Virus record (IMG/VR): IMGVR_UViG_3300038441_001309
Span: 62,001 to 126,000 of that record
Origin: a virus
Length of the DNA stretch: 64,000 nt
Direction: 5' to 3' (one strand)
Below the pieces are notes generated by a model. The model saw only the letters and a list, made by a program, of their open reading frames with translations. It searched no databases and was not told where the DNA came from. Both the position numbers and the translations under genes were made by a program. This document shows, piece after piece, positions 33,600-42,215 of the stretch (its first letter is position 1; each line of letters begins with the position of its first letter).

Positions 33600-34250
33600 T
33601 TACACCTTTGCGTGAGTGATACCGAGTTGGCCCTGATACTTGCCGCCACGATCCTTGTAGGACACGGAGCAAACTTCGTCACCCAGACCGAACAGGAACT
33701 GGCTGATGCCCTCGTCGACGTAGATCTTCTGCGGCACACCCGAGGTGTTAGAGATCTCGATGACCACCTGACCTTCCCATTCCGGTTCCAGTGGGGTCAC
33801 GTTGACGATGATGCCTTCGCGGGCGTAGCTGGACTTGCCCAGGCAGATGACAATGATGTCGCGTGGGATGCGGAAGTATTCCACGGTGTGGCCCAACATG
33901 AAGCCACCGGCAGGCAACCATGCAAAGCGACCGCCCCATTCGTCGGTCAGGATCTCGGCCTTGACCTTGTTACCCTTATCTGGTCGCTTGGCGTCGCCGC
34001 TGACATTGTTGATGTTGGTGAAGATCTCCAGACCATCGGCCAACCGCACGTCGTAGCCGTAGCTGGACAGACCATACGAGAACACGTCAACTGGAATGCG
34101 CACATCGCCCACTTCGCGCATTTCTGATTTGACCGATTGTGCGTAGAACGGCTCGATCATGCCGGGTAGCCACTTGGTGGTTTCACCGACGAAGTTGGTG
34201 TCGGGGATAAGGCAGCGTCGGGTAATGGAGTTGTCAGAAAGGAAAGCCAT
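33600..34250 (-). CDS. dcd: dCTP deaminase
   Basis: 216 aa. Converts dCTP to dUTP, feeding dUMP to thymidylate synthase. Landmarks: SSYGYDVRL (res. 62-70), [23 protein letters not shown] (around 138-160) with the conserved Ser and Arg, and a Glu in VVIEISN matching the catalytic Glu of the trimeric dCTP deaminase/dUTPase family. The length is slightly above the usual 190. Whether it also hydrolyses dUTP cannot be told. Start ATG 34250 after GGAG; upstream ATGs lie in the divergent promoter region. Confidence 0.9.
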   Translation of the reverse strand: MAFLSDNSITRRCLIPDTNFVGETTKWLPGMIEPFYAQSVKSEMREVGDVRIPVDVFSYGLSSYGYDVRLADGLEIFTNINNVSGDAKRPDKGNKVKAEILTDEWGGRFAWLPAGGFMLGHTVEYFRIPRDIIVICLGKSSYAREGIIVNVTPLEPEWEGQVVIEISNTSGVPQKIYVDEGISQFLFGLGDEVCSVSYKDRGGKYQGQLGITHAKV

Positions 34251-34335
34251 GGTATTGCTCCGTATGTGAGGTCTGATAGATTGTCTCCAGAGCGTGGTGG
34301 TTGAAGAATGGTATGCACACACTCAGGAGGTCGCC
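34251..34335. promoter_or_regulatory. Divergent intergenic region
   Basis: 85 bases between the dCTP deaminase gene (minus) and a structural paralog (plus). On the plus strand TATG occurs at 34272 and again at 34312, the latter about 24 nt before ATG 34336. Confidence 0.35.
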
Positions 34336-34851
34336 ATGCCGACGCTAAAACCACATAAGGAGATATTGCTCGATATCGTCTTTGAGGCGAGTAAGTTCAG
34401 TATCCCTTACGCCGACCTACACGTCGGCGAACCACGGGTCAATGATGACCCAGAGCGTGTAGGAGACACGGCAGTCACCATCACCTCGTTGATCCCCAAG
34501 AAGTACACCGGCAGCGTGGTAGCCACTTTCGACAAGATTGACCTTGAGTGGATCTTCTCCACTTACCTCGGCATCGAACACCTGTCCTTGCAGACTCGTG
34601 CCGACTCCGTTCATGATCTGATCCCAGCCCTACAGATCAACTACGGAATGAACGTCACAGAAGCAGATCTTATTGACGACCCGATCACTTGGGAGGACAA
34701 TGAGGCAATCATCGCCGTCCGTGCATCGCCTGATTCCATGTACTACAAAGGAGAGATCCTGACAGAAGTCCTCAGACCCCAACTGATCGACCTGTCCGAG
34801 ATCATCCAAGTCCGCCAGTTGGGCGGTCTGAATTACCCACTGCCGGCATAA
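34336..34851 (+). CDS. Virion-type paralog, single domain
   Basis: 171 aa. A member of the family that fills 39-52 kb: helix LLDIVFEAS at the start, AVTITSLIPKKYTGSVVATF in the middle (the Y-T/R-G-S/x-V turn), DLIPALQINYGMNVTEADLI, and the ending IQVRQLGGLNYPLPA. It stands alone among nucleotide genes, 4 kb from the array. AGGAGG precedes ATG 34336; a strong terminator follows. Structural role inferred from its relatives. Confidence 0.75.
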   Translation: MPTLKPHKEILLDIVFEASKFSIPYADLHVGEPRVNDDPERVGDTAVTITSLIPKKYTGSVVATFDKIDLEWIFSTYLGIEHLSLQTRADSVHDLIPALQINYGMNVTEADLIDDPITWEDNEAIIAVRASPDSMYYKGEILTEVLRPQLIDLSEIIQVRQLGGLNYPLPA

Positions 34852-34885
34852 GTGCTCTCCGCTCCTACGGGGGCGGAGAGTATGC
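34847..34885. terminator. Bidirectional hairpin with CATA/TATG flanks
   Basis: CTCTCCGCTCC (34855-34865) pairs with GGGCGGAGAG (34871-34880); CATAA on the left, GTATGCCC on the right. Confidence 0.8.
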
Positions 34886-34887
34886 CC

Positions 34888-35316
34888 TTATCGCAACTTC
34901 ACATCATTGACGCCATCCTTAAACGACATCACAACCACCCGCTGGTCTTGAACACCTTGCAGCACTGCCTTGGTCATCCCCACGGCAAACTTGGTAAGTC
35001 CACATGGTTGCTGGGTAACCACTGGGGGCAGCACATGCTGGCCGATCAGTCGATAGAAGAAGACAAGCCCTGCCTTCAACACTTCCCAGTCCACGGGGTG
35101 ACGCTTATCGGAAATGCCATACGCCACAACTTCTGGAGTAGCGTTCTTGTGGTGATGGTGAATCAGGATGCCATAGACAGACAACTCGATCTCCAAACCA
35201 GAGGACGGATCTTCATAGTGCGGTTGATACTTGTAGCGCCATTCCATACCCAGAGCCAGACCAACATCGTTGACCAGCTCTTCCAGCACAGAGTTGATAG
35301 GTGTCATCTCACACAT
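34888..35316 (-). CDS. Hypothetical protein
   Basis: 142 aa; contains a His run (ILIHHHHKN) and a Tyr-rich patch. Not recognised. The start overlaps the stop of the upstream gene by 8 nt (ATG 35316); ATG 35307 is an alternative. Confidence 0.7.
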   Translation of the reverse strand: MCEMTPINSVLEELVNDVGLALGMEWRYKYQPHYEDPSSGLEIELSVYGILIHHHHKNATPEVVAYGISDKRHPVDWEVLKAGLVFFYRLIGQHVLPPVVTQQPCGLTKFAVGMTKAVLQGVQDQRVVVMSFKDGVNDVKLR

Positions 35317-35860
35317 CCTGTCCCATCAGCTCCCGCACGTTACGACGCCACGACCGGTTGGTGTGGTAGGCTTGATTGCCGATACGGATCTCGCCAGGCT
35401 GGACAACAATGTCAATGCAACCATTGTTCAGCCATGACTTGATTACTTGGTCGGCAAAGTAGACACGACTGTTCATGATCGGCGCATGTGCCCCGCGGCG
35501 TTTATGATGCATGTCAATGCGAGTACACTTGGAGATGTATGTGTCCCAGAAGCGCTCGAACGTGTTCTGCAGTCGGCCAATGGACATGATGGAATTGCGG
35601 CTGATGTCGATATGGGTGCAGGCCGCATCCAGGAGCCAACGGGCTACGGTGTCATCGGCACTAGTAGCAATCAGCTCAAGGGCACCAAATTTGGTTACCG
35701 CAAAGTGAATGCACAGATCCGATACACCAGAAGGAATGGGGTGCATCGCATCCATCAACTCCTTCTCGCATTCCCATTCACCCTCACGCAGAGAGTGAAC
35801 AATGTCACACACAAGCCCGCGATAAAGCTTGTGCGTTTGATAAGCGTAGTGGTTGCTCAT
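35309..35860 (-). CDS. Hypothetical protein
   Basis: 183 aa with four Cys and many His; contains DDTVARWLLDAACTHIDIS and a basic end. Not recognised. GGGGG before ATG 35860; ATGA overlap with the preceding stop. Confidence 0.75.
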   Translation of the reverse strand: MSNHYAYQTHKLYRGLVCDIVHSLREGEWECEKELMDAMHPIPSGVSDLCIHFAVTKFGALELIATSADDTVARWLLDAACTHIDISRNSIMSIGRLQNTFERFWDTYISKCTRIDMHHKRRGAHAPIMNSRVYFADQVIKSWLNNGCIDIVVQPGEIRIGNQAYHTNRSWRRNVRELMGQDV

Positions 35861-36231
35861 GATGCCCCCTTTGTAAGTTCACCCATGTAGGTAAACTCAA
35901 TGCCCTCTTGTTCGCAGAACTCTTTGAATATCTCAATCAAGAGTTTGCGGTGACAGAAGTCGCCAACTTTACAATAGCAGGCAACGGCTACCTCTTCCAT
36001 TCGGACAAGAGACAGCCACTCTTCTCGATTAATGTGTTGCGACAGCACCATCATTGGAACGTATTGCACGATGTATTCGGCGTCACTAATTACACGTGCC
36101 TTGTGGCCTTTTACCATCTCCCAGGTCGGTGCAAGCCAGGACAACCCAGACATCACCGTGGTGTTGACCATGGGGATATTTCTTTCCTTAGCCACTCGCC
36201 ACTGCCCGAGCTGGATTGTCCATAGCTTCAT
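35857..36231 (-). CDS. DUF488-like protein
   Basis: 124 aa. AVACYCKVGDFCHRKLLIEIF (res. 83-103) is the Cys-Lys...Cys-His-Arg signature of the DUF488 family, whose function is unknown. The N-terminal MKLWTIQLGQWR also fits. Start ATG 36231 after AAGGTG, just 2 nt after the DHFR stop. Confidence 0.75.
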   Translation of the reverse strand: MKLWTIQLGQWRVAKERNIPMVNTTVMSGLSWLAPTWEMVKGHKARVISDAEYIVQYVPMMVLSQHINREEWLSLVRMEEVAVACYCKVGDFCHRKLLIEIFKEFCEQEGIEFTYMGELTKGAS

Positions 36232-36233
36232 TG

Positions 36234-36929
36234 TTACACCTTCTTGGCCAGCACGTGGAATACGTGGGTGATGTTTTCCTTGTCGTCGCGCATGGTCTGT
36301 TTGGCTAACTGCCGCCACTCGGCGCCCTGGAGTTCGAACGGGAACTTGGTGTCACCATCAACTTCGTTTTCGACGATGGTCAGGTGCAGCAGTTCCATCT
36401 TGTCCCAGAACGCCTCGTACAGCTTGGCGCCGCCAGCCACGTACAGATTGCCCTTGCCCTCGCGCTGCCAAATGGCGATCGCTTCTTCGGGGGAGCGCGC
36501 TACGCGAATGTTGGGGTTGCTGCTAGGCTCCACCATGGTGGTCGAAACCACGATGGTCAAGCGGTTGGGTAGCGAGTGCGGGAAGTACACCGGATCGATC
36601 AGCCCCAAGGATTGGTCGCAGCGGAACTGTGCCTGTTGAATCAGGCGCTTCTGCTTGGCTTCCGAGTGGCCAGCAGCAATGATCTCTACTTTGACCTTAT
36701 CGAAGTTATCCCAGGCTTCCTTGACCTTTCGGTCATGGGTGCGCACGGCCGCCCCGCGAAACTCCTGAATGGACTCGTGGGTGCGCAGGCCGATGACCAT
36801 GGTGTTGCCCGACACGATGCGCTTAAAACGCGCCAGGTCGTCTGGTAGATGCCACGGCAACTTACCATTGTGGCCGATCACGCCTTTCTTGTTGATGGCG
36901 AGGATGCAGCAGATTTTACGTTCGGTCAT
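36234..36929 (-). CDS. folA: Dihydrofolate reductase with insertion
   Basis: 231 aa against 159 in E. coli. Reduces dihydrofolate left by thymidylate synthase. Landmarks: GVIGHNGKLPWHLPDDL with the proton-donor Asp31, TMVIGLRTHESI, VVSTT, LYVAGGAKLYE and GDTKFP. About 55 extra residues lie between ESI and the VVST strand. ATGA overlap with the upstream gene; no strong Shine-Dalgarno, so it is probably translated by coupling. Confidence 0.92.
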   Translation of the reverse strand: MTERKICCILAINKKGVIGHNGKLPWHLPDDLARFKRIVSGNTMVIGLRTHESIQEFRGAAVRTHDRKVKEAWDNFDKVKVEIIAAGHSEAKQKRLIQQAQFRCDQSLGLIDPVYFPHSLPNRLTIVVSTTMVEPSSNPNIRVARSPEEAIAIWQREGKGNLYVAGGAKLYEAFWDKMELLHLTIVENEVDGDTKFPFELQGAEWRQLAKQTMRDDKENITHVFHVLAKKV

Positions 36930-38263
36930 TTCACGTCGCTCTTGGTGGCGCTCTTGATGTAGTCAACGAGAGCGAAGGGTTGATCGTTGCGGATGGCTTC
37001 TTCCAACTTGCCCAACTCAGCGCTGCTGATGTGGACCGTCTTCGGTTTTTCCTGAGCCGCCACTTGGGTCATGGTGTGGTACATCAGCGCAGCAAAGCCG
37101 CCCTTGGAGGTATGGCCCCAGGTAGTGGCAAACCATTCAGGCATGTGGTTGATGGACAGGTCACCACGCACCGCTGCCTGAGAGCGCAGTTCCGATGCCA
37201 TGTGCTCGCCTTGACCATAGGAGATCAGGTAACCACGAACGGAGTCGACAACATTGCCTGGTAGATTGTTGGAGCTAGGTACAATGATGTAACCTTCCTT
37301 ACCTAGGTTGTGGAAGCCTGGGTTGTTGGCAACGATCGAGTTCAGCCACAGTGCCACTTCTTTCAGTGCTGTCTGGTCGATATCCAGCGGGTGGTCATTG
37401 GCCGCCGACATTACTGCGCCAAGCGAGTGAACCGTGCGCGACTCGGTGGTCACCTGGGCATCGACGGCGACTGGAACGTCTTCACCAATGTGCTGAGCAA
37501 TGATCTTGTCCAGGGACTCGATCATGTTGGCCATGTCGAACTTCACATGGCTAGCCAGGCTTTCTGCCTCAACCCAATCACGCATGATCTCAACGATCTT
37601 CTTCAGGTCCAGCACGGGCTTCGTGTTATGTCGGACACTGGTGACCATGACGAGAACGTCCTTTACAAACTCGCGAGCAGTTTCAGCCGCATTCTTGAGT
37701 TCGTGGTAATCGTTACCTTCCAGAGCTGCGTCGAGCACCTCTTGGACACGCTTGATGATGTTGACATCGTCATCGTAGGTTACCTCCGGCTTGACCAACC
37801 CACGACCGAGTTTCTCGGCAATGTTGGTTTCTTCAGTGCTGGAGGTGAAGCTTTCGATCTGCTCCTGGTAGCCCTTGCTGCAAGTAGCCCAAGCGAGAAC
37901 CTGACGAATCCAGGACTTGGCTGCTTCGGCTGGATTTTCAGCCACCGGATCATGCCCCTGCGTGTAGTCCAGTTTCAGGAACCCTTCAAGCCCTGCGAGA
38001 ATATCCGCACGATGGGTCGGGTTGTTGACAAAGTCCACCGGGTTCAGTTCGTAGGGGTGTTTTTGTTGCTCTTGCGCTGATCGTTCGGCTCGAAGGCGAT
38101 CGGTACGGGCGGTCAGTTTGACCAGGTCGATCTTGCCGGTTTCGTCGGTGATCTCCGCCATGAACTCATCACGCTGTACATCTGCCATAGCTTGCAGACC
38201 TTGATAACTGGTCAGCAGACCACCCAGGATTTCGTTCAGCTTTTCATTGCCTTCATGCGACAT
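36926..38263 (-). CDS. Hypothetical protein, 445 aa
   Basis: 445 aa, helical and acidic, between thymidylate kinase and DHFR. N-terminal 60 residues are coiled-coil-like. No enzyme motif seen. GGGAGAAG precedes ATG 38263. Its place in the operon suggests a link to DNA metabolism, but that is only context. Confidence 0.8.
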   Translation of the reverse strand: MSHEGNEKLNEILGGLLTSYQGLQAMADVQRDEFMAEITDETGKIDLVKLTARTDRLRAERSAQEQQKHPYELNPVDFVNNPTHRADILAGLEGFLKLDYTQGHDPVAENPAEAAKSWIRQVLAWATCSKGYQEQIESFTSSTEETNIAEKLGRGLVKPEVTYDDDVNIIKRVQEVLDAALEGNDYHELKNAAETAREFVKDVLVMVTSVRHNTKPVLDLKKIVEIMRDWVEAESLASHVKFDMANMIESLDKIIAQHIGEDVPVAVDAQVTTESRTVHSLGAVMSAANDHPLDIDQTALKEVALWLNSIVANNPGFHNLGKEGYIIVPSSNNLPGNVVDSVRGYLISYGQGEHMASELRSQAAVRGDLSINHMPEWFATTWGHTSKGGFAALMYHTMTQVAAQEKPKTVHISSAELGKLEEAIRNDQPFALVDYIKSATKSDVK

Positions 38264-38921
38264 CGTACTTCTCCCTTACCAGGGCCGCTGCCTCTGGTGT
38301 AATTAAGTTGTCATTCAACAGGTGGTCAAGATACTGCTTGCGTACTTCTGGAATCGGTGGAGTGGCGTCCACAATTCGGAAACGTCCTGAAGTATCTTCC
38401 TTGGCTCGTGTCAGAAAACCGTTACGGGCCCTGTGGAAGAAGTCCATCTTCTCCTGTTCAATGCGGTCCAGTTGCCCACGAGCACTTGCCCGACGCATGC
38501 CGATCTCTGGATCAATGTCCAGAATAAAGGTGTAGTCAGGTACCGGTGGATTGAATAGTGCCACAAGGCCGTCAATAAACTCCTTAGACAATCCCCGCGC
38601 ATAGTGCTGATACGCATAGGTGCTGTCCGTGAACCGCTCACAGAGCACCACAGAGCCTTTGGCCATCCGTGGGAGAATGACCTTCTCCACATGCTGCATG
38701 CGAGAACCAAACATGAGCAATAGCTCAGTATTGGTACACATGGTCTCGTCACTGGGAGCTAGCAGTAGCTCCCGAATTCGTTCCGCCAGTGGCGTGCCAC
38801 CTGGTTCACGAGTCAGCGTAGTGGTTCTCCCAGCCGCTTTAAAGCAGTCGTCGAGGAACCCGCGAGAGGTACCCTTCCCAGCCCCCTCTGTGGCCTCCAG
38901 CGTTACAAATAGCCCCTGCAT
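38253..38921 (-). CDS. tmk: Thymidylate kinase
   Basis: 222 aa, normal length. Phosphorylates dTMP to dTDP. P-loop EATEGAGKGT (res. 9-18), REPGGTPLAERIRELLL, CERFTDSTYAYQ (the DR-H/Y motif, with Glu for Asp) and a lid-like RASARGQLDRIEQE are all present. First gene of the unit running down to 33355; AGGAG before ATG 38921, facing a divergent structural gene. Confidence 0.95.
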   Translation of the reverse strand: MQGLFVTLEATEGAGKGTSRGFLDDCFKAAGRTTTLTREPGGTPLAERIRELLLAPSDETMCTNTELLLMFGSRMQHVEKVILPRMAKGSVVLCERFTDSTYAYQHYARGLSKEFIDGLVALFNPPVPDYTFILDIDPEIGMRRASARGQLDRIEQEKMDFFHRARNGFLTRAKEDTSGRFRIVDATPPIPEVRKQYLDHLLNDNLITPEAAALVREKYDVA

Positions 38922-38949
38922 TTTTGTGCTCCTAACGTTATCTATAACC

Positions 38950-38959
38950 TTACTATGGT
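38950..38959 (+). promoter_or_regulatory. Candidate late promoter TTACTATGGT
   Basis: TTACTATGGT followed directly by another TATG, 64 nt before the first gene of the structural array. The same ten bases recur at 39648-39657. Confidence 0.4.
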
Positions 38960-39022
38960 ATGTGGTCTTTTACTTAGGCCCTTATAAACCCCAACCACAC
39001 ACATCGCGAGCACAGGTGCCAC

Positions 39023-39574
39023 ATGGCTGGACATGTCAGTGATTTCAAAAAGGCTCCCGAAGAGATCATCTTCGACCTCATCAACTACGATAACCCTGGC
39101 AAGACCATCTCCAGCGCGGTGATGGGCCTGGGCGTACCCGTTGCAGCAGCCGGTCAAAACCCGGTTGCCAACACCACATTGGAAGTGACCGCCCTGCCGG
39201 ATTCCGGTTATACCGGTGCCGTTACCGTGACCTACAACCGCCTGGCCCTCGACGGCTTCATCGCCGCCGCCGGTATCCAGGGTGACCTGATCCTTCCGAT
39301 CGGCGACGCCGAGAAGTACAAGGATCTGATCCCAGAGATCAACACTGCTCTGGGTATCAACCTGACCGACAAGGACTACGTCGATGGCGACATCGGTTCC
39401 TGGGCAGGTACCCCGAACGAAACCAAGACCATTCAGATCCCGGCTCATGCCGACTCCTACGTGTTCTTGGAATCGCTCACTCTGACCCTGCAGTCCGAGG
39501 ACATCCCACTGGCCCAGGTCATCACCGTAACCACCCTGAGCGGTCTGAACTACCCGGTAGCGCCGGCCGCCTAA
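39023..39574 (+). CDS. Virion-type paralog 1, single domain
   Basis: 183 aa. Shows the family pattern most clearly: IIFDLINYDNPGKTISSAVM, a repeat-like TTLEVTALPDSGYTGAVTV, YNRLALDGFI, a helix ending LGINLTDKDY, and the closing VTTLSGLNYPVAP. Such beta-rich domains are probably particle surface proteins (inference). It is Ala/Thr/Pro-rich, with very regular codon use, hinting at high expression. Followed by its own terminator. Confidence 0.8.
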   Translation: MAGHVSDFKKAPEEIIFDLINYDNPGKTISSAVMGLGVPVAAAGQNPVANTTLEVTALPDSGYTGAVTVTYNRLALDGFIAAAGIQGDLILPIGDAEKYKDLIPEINTALGINLTDKDYVDGDIGSWAGTPNETKTIQIPAHADSYVFLESLTLTLQSEDIPLAQVITVTTLSGLNYPVAPAA

Positions 39575-39602
39575 GGCCAAGCAACCCTGAGTGGCTGAGA
39601 GT

Positions 39603-39633
39603 GAGTGGCCGTGAGGCCACTCGCTTTTATGCC
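39603..39633 (+). terminator. Hairpin with TTTTATG
   Basis: GAGTGGCC/GGCCACTC perfect 8-bp stem with GTGA loop (39603-39622), then GCTTTTATGCC. Confidence 0.8.
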
Positions 39634-39647
39634 GCCCATCCATTATT

Positions 39648-39657
39648 TTACTATGGT
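39648..39657 (+). promoter_or_regulatory. Candidate late promoter TTACTATGGT
   Basis: Second copy of the element at 38950, 72 nt before the gene at 39729; another TATG follows at 39665. Confidence 0.4.
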
Positions 39658-39728
39658 CTAATCCTATGTGAATGTTTTGCCCACCGCACGCATTCCTTCC
39701 CTTCAGACCACGGTTTCAGGAGAGAAAA

Positions 39729-40565
39729 ATGATCCTTGTCCCTGGAAAGGGCAAGGACGTTTTGGTTGATCTTATCAATCAACAGAACGTTCTTCCCTCC
39801 CCGTTGAACCCGGACGATGTAATCTTCACCACGCCTAAGTTTGTCCAGGGGCCCCTTCCGACCCTGGTGACTAGCACCGTCATCCCCGTGCCCGATTCTG
39901 CGTACGAGGGCATGGTCCCTGTTCAATATGAACGGATGGACCTGACCAGTGCCTTCGGCGAATATCGTCCGCGTATCACGGGGTTGAGTAACGGTAACCT
40001 GCACTCGATGCTCCCTTATATCAGCCAGGAGCTTGGGCTCCAGTTGGATGCGGACGACTTCGACCAGGTTGACTACAGCTGGCTCGGCGAGAACGAGGAA
40101 GTCAACATCCCTCTCATCGCCTTAACCACCTCACTGTCCTACATTGGTAAGTTCAGTGTCCAGTTTACTCGGCGTCGCATCCAGTTGTCGGAGGCTATCC
40201 AGATCTCTGACTTGGATGTGCACCTGCACCCCGGCCAAAAGACAACCACGCTGGCGAAGACACCGATCACGCTGTTCACTTATTCGCGCGATTGGTCCGA
40301 GCATTACGACGCCATTCGTAGGCACCCGTACGCCGCCATCCTGAACAACCCGAACGGGATGCGTGCGCTGATGGCTGGCTTCGGTTTCTCCAACTGGCCG
40401 CAAGGCTACTGGAACCCGGTGTACGACTACCCAACGTCGGAGGTGCCCGAGGCCAACAAGGATTACGACCGTGTCCTTATTCAGGTGATCGAGGACAAGC
40501 AACCTATCGGTCAGGTTTTGCCTTATGCAGGCAAGGCCTACTTCCATTACAACGTCATTTCCTAA
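39729..40565 (+). CDS. Virion-type paralog 2, two domains
   Basis: 278 aa. N-domain (res. 1-165) with VLVDLINQQNVLPSPLNPDD and the strand pattern of the family; C-domain (about 175-278) starting at ITLFTYSRDWSEHYDAIRR and ending GKAYFHYNVIS. This second domain recurs in the next five genes. AGGAG precedes ATG 39729; a longer frame to 39672 lacks a ribosome site. Confidence 0.8.
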   Translation: MILVPGKGKDVLVDLINQQNVLPSPLNPDDVIFTTPKFVQGPLPTLVTSTVIPVPDSAYEGMVPVQYERMDLTSAFGEYRPRITGLSNGNLHSMLPYISQELGLQLDADDFDQVDYSWLGENEEVNIPLIALTTSLSYIGKFSVQFTRRRIQLSEAIQISDLDVHLHPGQKTTTLAKTPITLFTYSRDWSEHYDAIRRHPYAAILNNPNGMRALMAGFGFSNWPQGYWNPVYDYPTSEVPEANKDYDRVLIQVIEDKQPIGQVLPYAGKAYFHYNVIS

Positions 40566-40577
40566 AAGGGCAAGTCT

Positions 40578-41420
40578 ATGGCGCTTTACAAACCCTCGAT
40601 GGATGTGATGGTGGATTCGATCAACCGCCTGAACAAACTCGACCTGGTTGTCGCCGAGTACGTCTGGTCTGCTCCTGCCGAGGTAACTCCGGCGGTGGGG
40701 CTGCTCAATACGTCCATCAAAATCACGGCGAAGAACCAGCAGTCGGCTTACGCTGGCGAAATGACCCTCCGCTATCACCGTAACCCCTTGTCCGACCTGG
40801 CTACCCAAGTCGAGTTGATTGTTCCAGTGAAGGAACTCAACACCACCAAGGATATCATCGATGCCATGAACAAACGCTTCGGCACGGTCTTTACCGCCGA
40901 GGACATTGTTGTTCGTGACCTCACCACGGAAGAAAAGGTTGTAGGTACCCCGATCCAACTGGACGCCGTCCCAACCAGTTTGGCGTGGATTGGCTCGACC
41001 ATGGTGGGTACTCGTACAGGTGGCCTGATCCTGGGCGACTACCTGAAGAACACCCGCCTCAATGGCCTGAACTATCCATCGCCAACCACCACTCGACCTT
41101 ATGCCCAGATCTATTCGTACTGGCGCAACATGTCGACGTCCTACAATCAGTTGAAGGACATTGTGGTCGGCACCGACCAGTTGTCGATCATCCGCGATGT
41201 ACTGGCTTTCCAGACTAACGACCCATGGCTGCTGACCGGTAGTGGGCGATACAGTCTACAAGGCGCTGAGGTGACCGCTGTTGGTCTTTGCCGGGATAAC
41301 CCGGACATCTCCAACACCAAGTACGACTTCTTCATCAAGGTGCGTCTGAGCGACACCTACAGCATCGGCTTGACGGGTGATCTGACTCTCCACTTCGACG
41401 AGCCTGTCATCCAGGCCTGA
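40578..41420 (+). CDS. Virion-type paralog 3, two domains
   Basis: 280 aa. N-domain: MVDSINRLNKLDL, NTSIKITAKNQQSAYAGEMT, YHRNPLSDL, RLNGLNYPSPTT. C-domain from YSYWRNMSTSYNQLKD to LTLHFDEPVIQA, with the GAEVTAVGL strand shared by relatives. Best resembles the gene at 42216 in its N-terminal half. Confidence 0.8.
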   Translation: MALYKPSMDVMVDSINRLNKLDLVVAEYVWSAPAEVTPAVGLLNTSIKITAKNQQSAYAGEMTLRYHRNPLSDLATQVELIVPVKELNTTKDIIDAMNKRFGTVFTAEDIVVRDLTTEEKVVGTPIQLDAVPTSLAWIGSTMVGTRTGGLILGDYLKNTRLNGLNYPSPTTTRPYAQIYSYWRNMSTSYNQLKDIVVGTDQLSIIRDVLAFQTNDPWLLTGSGRYSLQGAEVTAVGLCRDNPDISNTKYDFFIKVRLSDTYSIGLTGDLTLHFDEPVIQA

Positions 41421-41431
41421 GGAGGGGTGTC

Positions 41432-42205
41432 ATGAACACTAACAGTGAACGGATGATCATTGTCCTCAACGACATGTTCAATCCACCCAAGGAGTTTACG
41501 GATAAGCGCCTTGCGTTCTCGGTCCCCCAGCCGACTACGGAAAACGATCGAAACACTTTGGTGACCATCTCCGGCATTCCTGGACGCGGCTACTACGGTG
41601 AAGTCGATGTGTATTACAACCGCATGGACATTGCAGAGTATGCGCCTGACTTTGCGTTCCGCTCGTTGACCGAGTTGAACCGAGATGCGCTGACTCAGGC
41701 CCTCATCAACCTGTTCAAGATTCAAATCAACCCAGAAGACTTTGTAGCTTTCGAGCCACCTGTCCTGGCTGATGGCGAATCCACTGAACTGACGATGGCC
41801 ATCGAGGAGAACTCCCTGCAATGGTTCGGTAGTATCACCGCCGCACTTTCGTTTGGCCCATCGTGGCTGGACTCGGTGATTGGCAATGCTGATCTGGATA
41901 TCTACAAGCACCCCAACACTGTCCTCAACAAGCAGTCGGCCCGTATGTGGACGTGGGGCGCGGACTTCTCGGGTATCCAGGCCGCGCTCAAGCCCAATGC
42001 CAAAGGCGACTACACTGACTGGGCTCTGGTTCAATCGGTTTGTCGTCGAATGGGCATCCCTGACTTCCTCAAGGGCAAGGTCGTGGATCGTGCAACGGCT
42101 GACGTGCCGGATGCCAACCCTGCCTTCCAGCGCGTCTTTATCCAGACAGCTGTTACGAGCGGCCAACTCGCCGGCGCCCTGTACTTCCACTACAATCCAG
42201 CCTAG
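41432..42205 (+). CDS. Virion-type paralog 4, two domains
   Basis: 257 aa, the shortest intact two-domain member. N-domain with IPGRGYYGEVDVYYNRMDI; C-domain from WTWGADFSGIQAAL to GALYFHYNPA. The GLNYP end of the N-domain is replaced by ADLDIYKHPN, as in paralog 2, which groups these two. GGAGGGG precedes the ATG. Confidence 0.8.
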   Translation: MNTNSERMIIVLNDMFNPPKEFTDKRLAFSVPQPTTENDRNTLVTISGIPGRGYYGEVDVYYNRMDIAEYAPDFAFRSLTELNRDALTQALINLFKIQINPEDFVAFEPPVLADGESTELTMAIEENSLQWFGSITAALSFGPSWLDSVIGNADLDIYKHPNTVLNKQSARMWTWGADFSGIQAALKPNAKGDYTDWALVQSVCRRMGIPDFLKGKVVDRATADVPDANPAFQRVFIQTAVTSGQLAGALYFHYNPA

Positions 42206-42215
42206 GTAAACGCCC

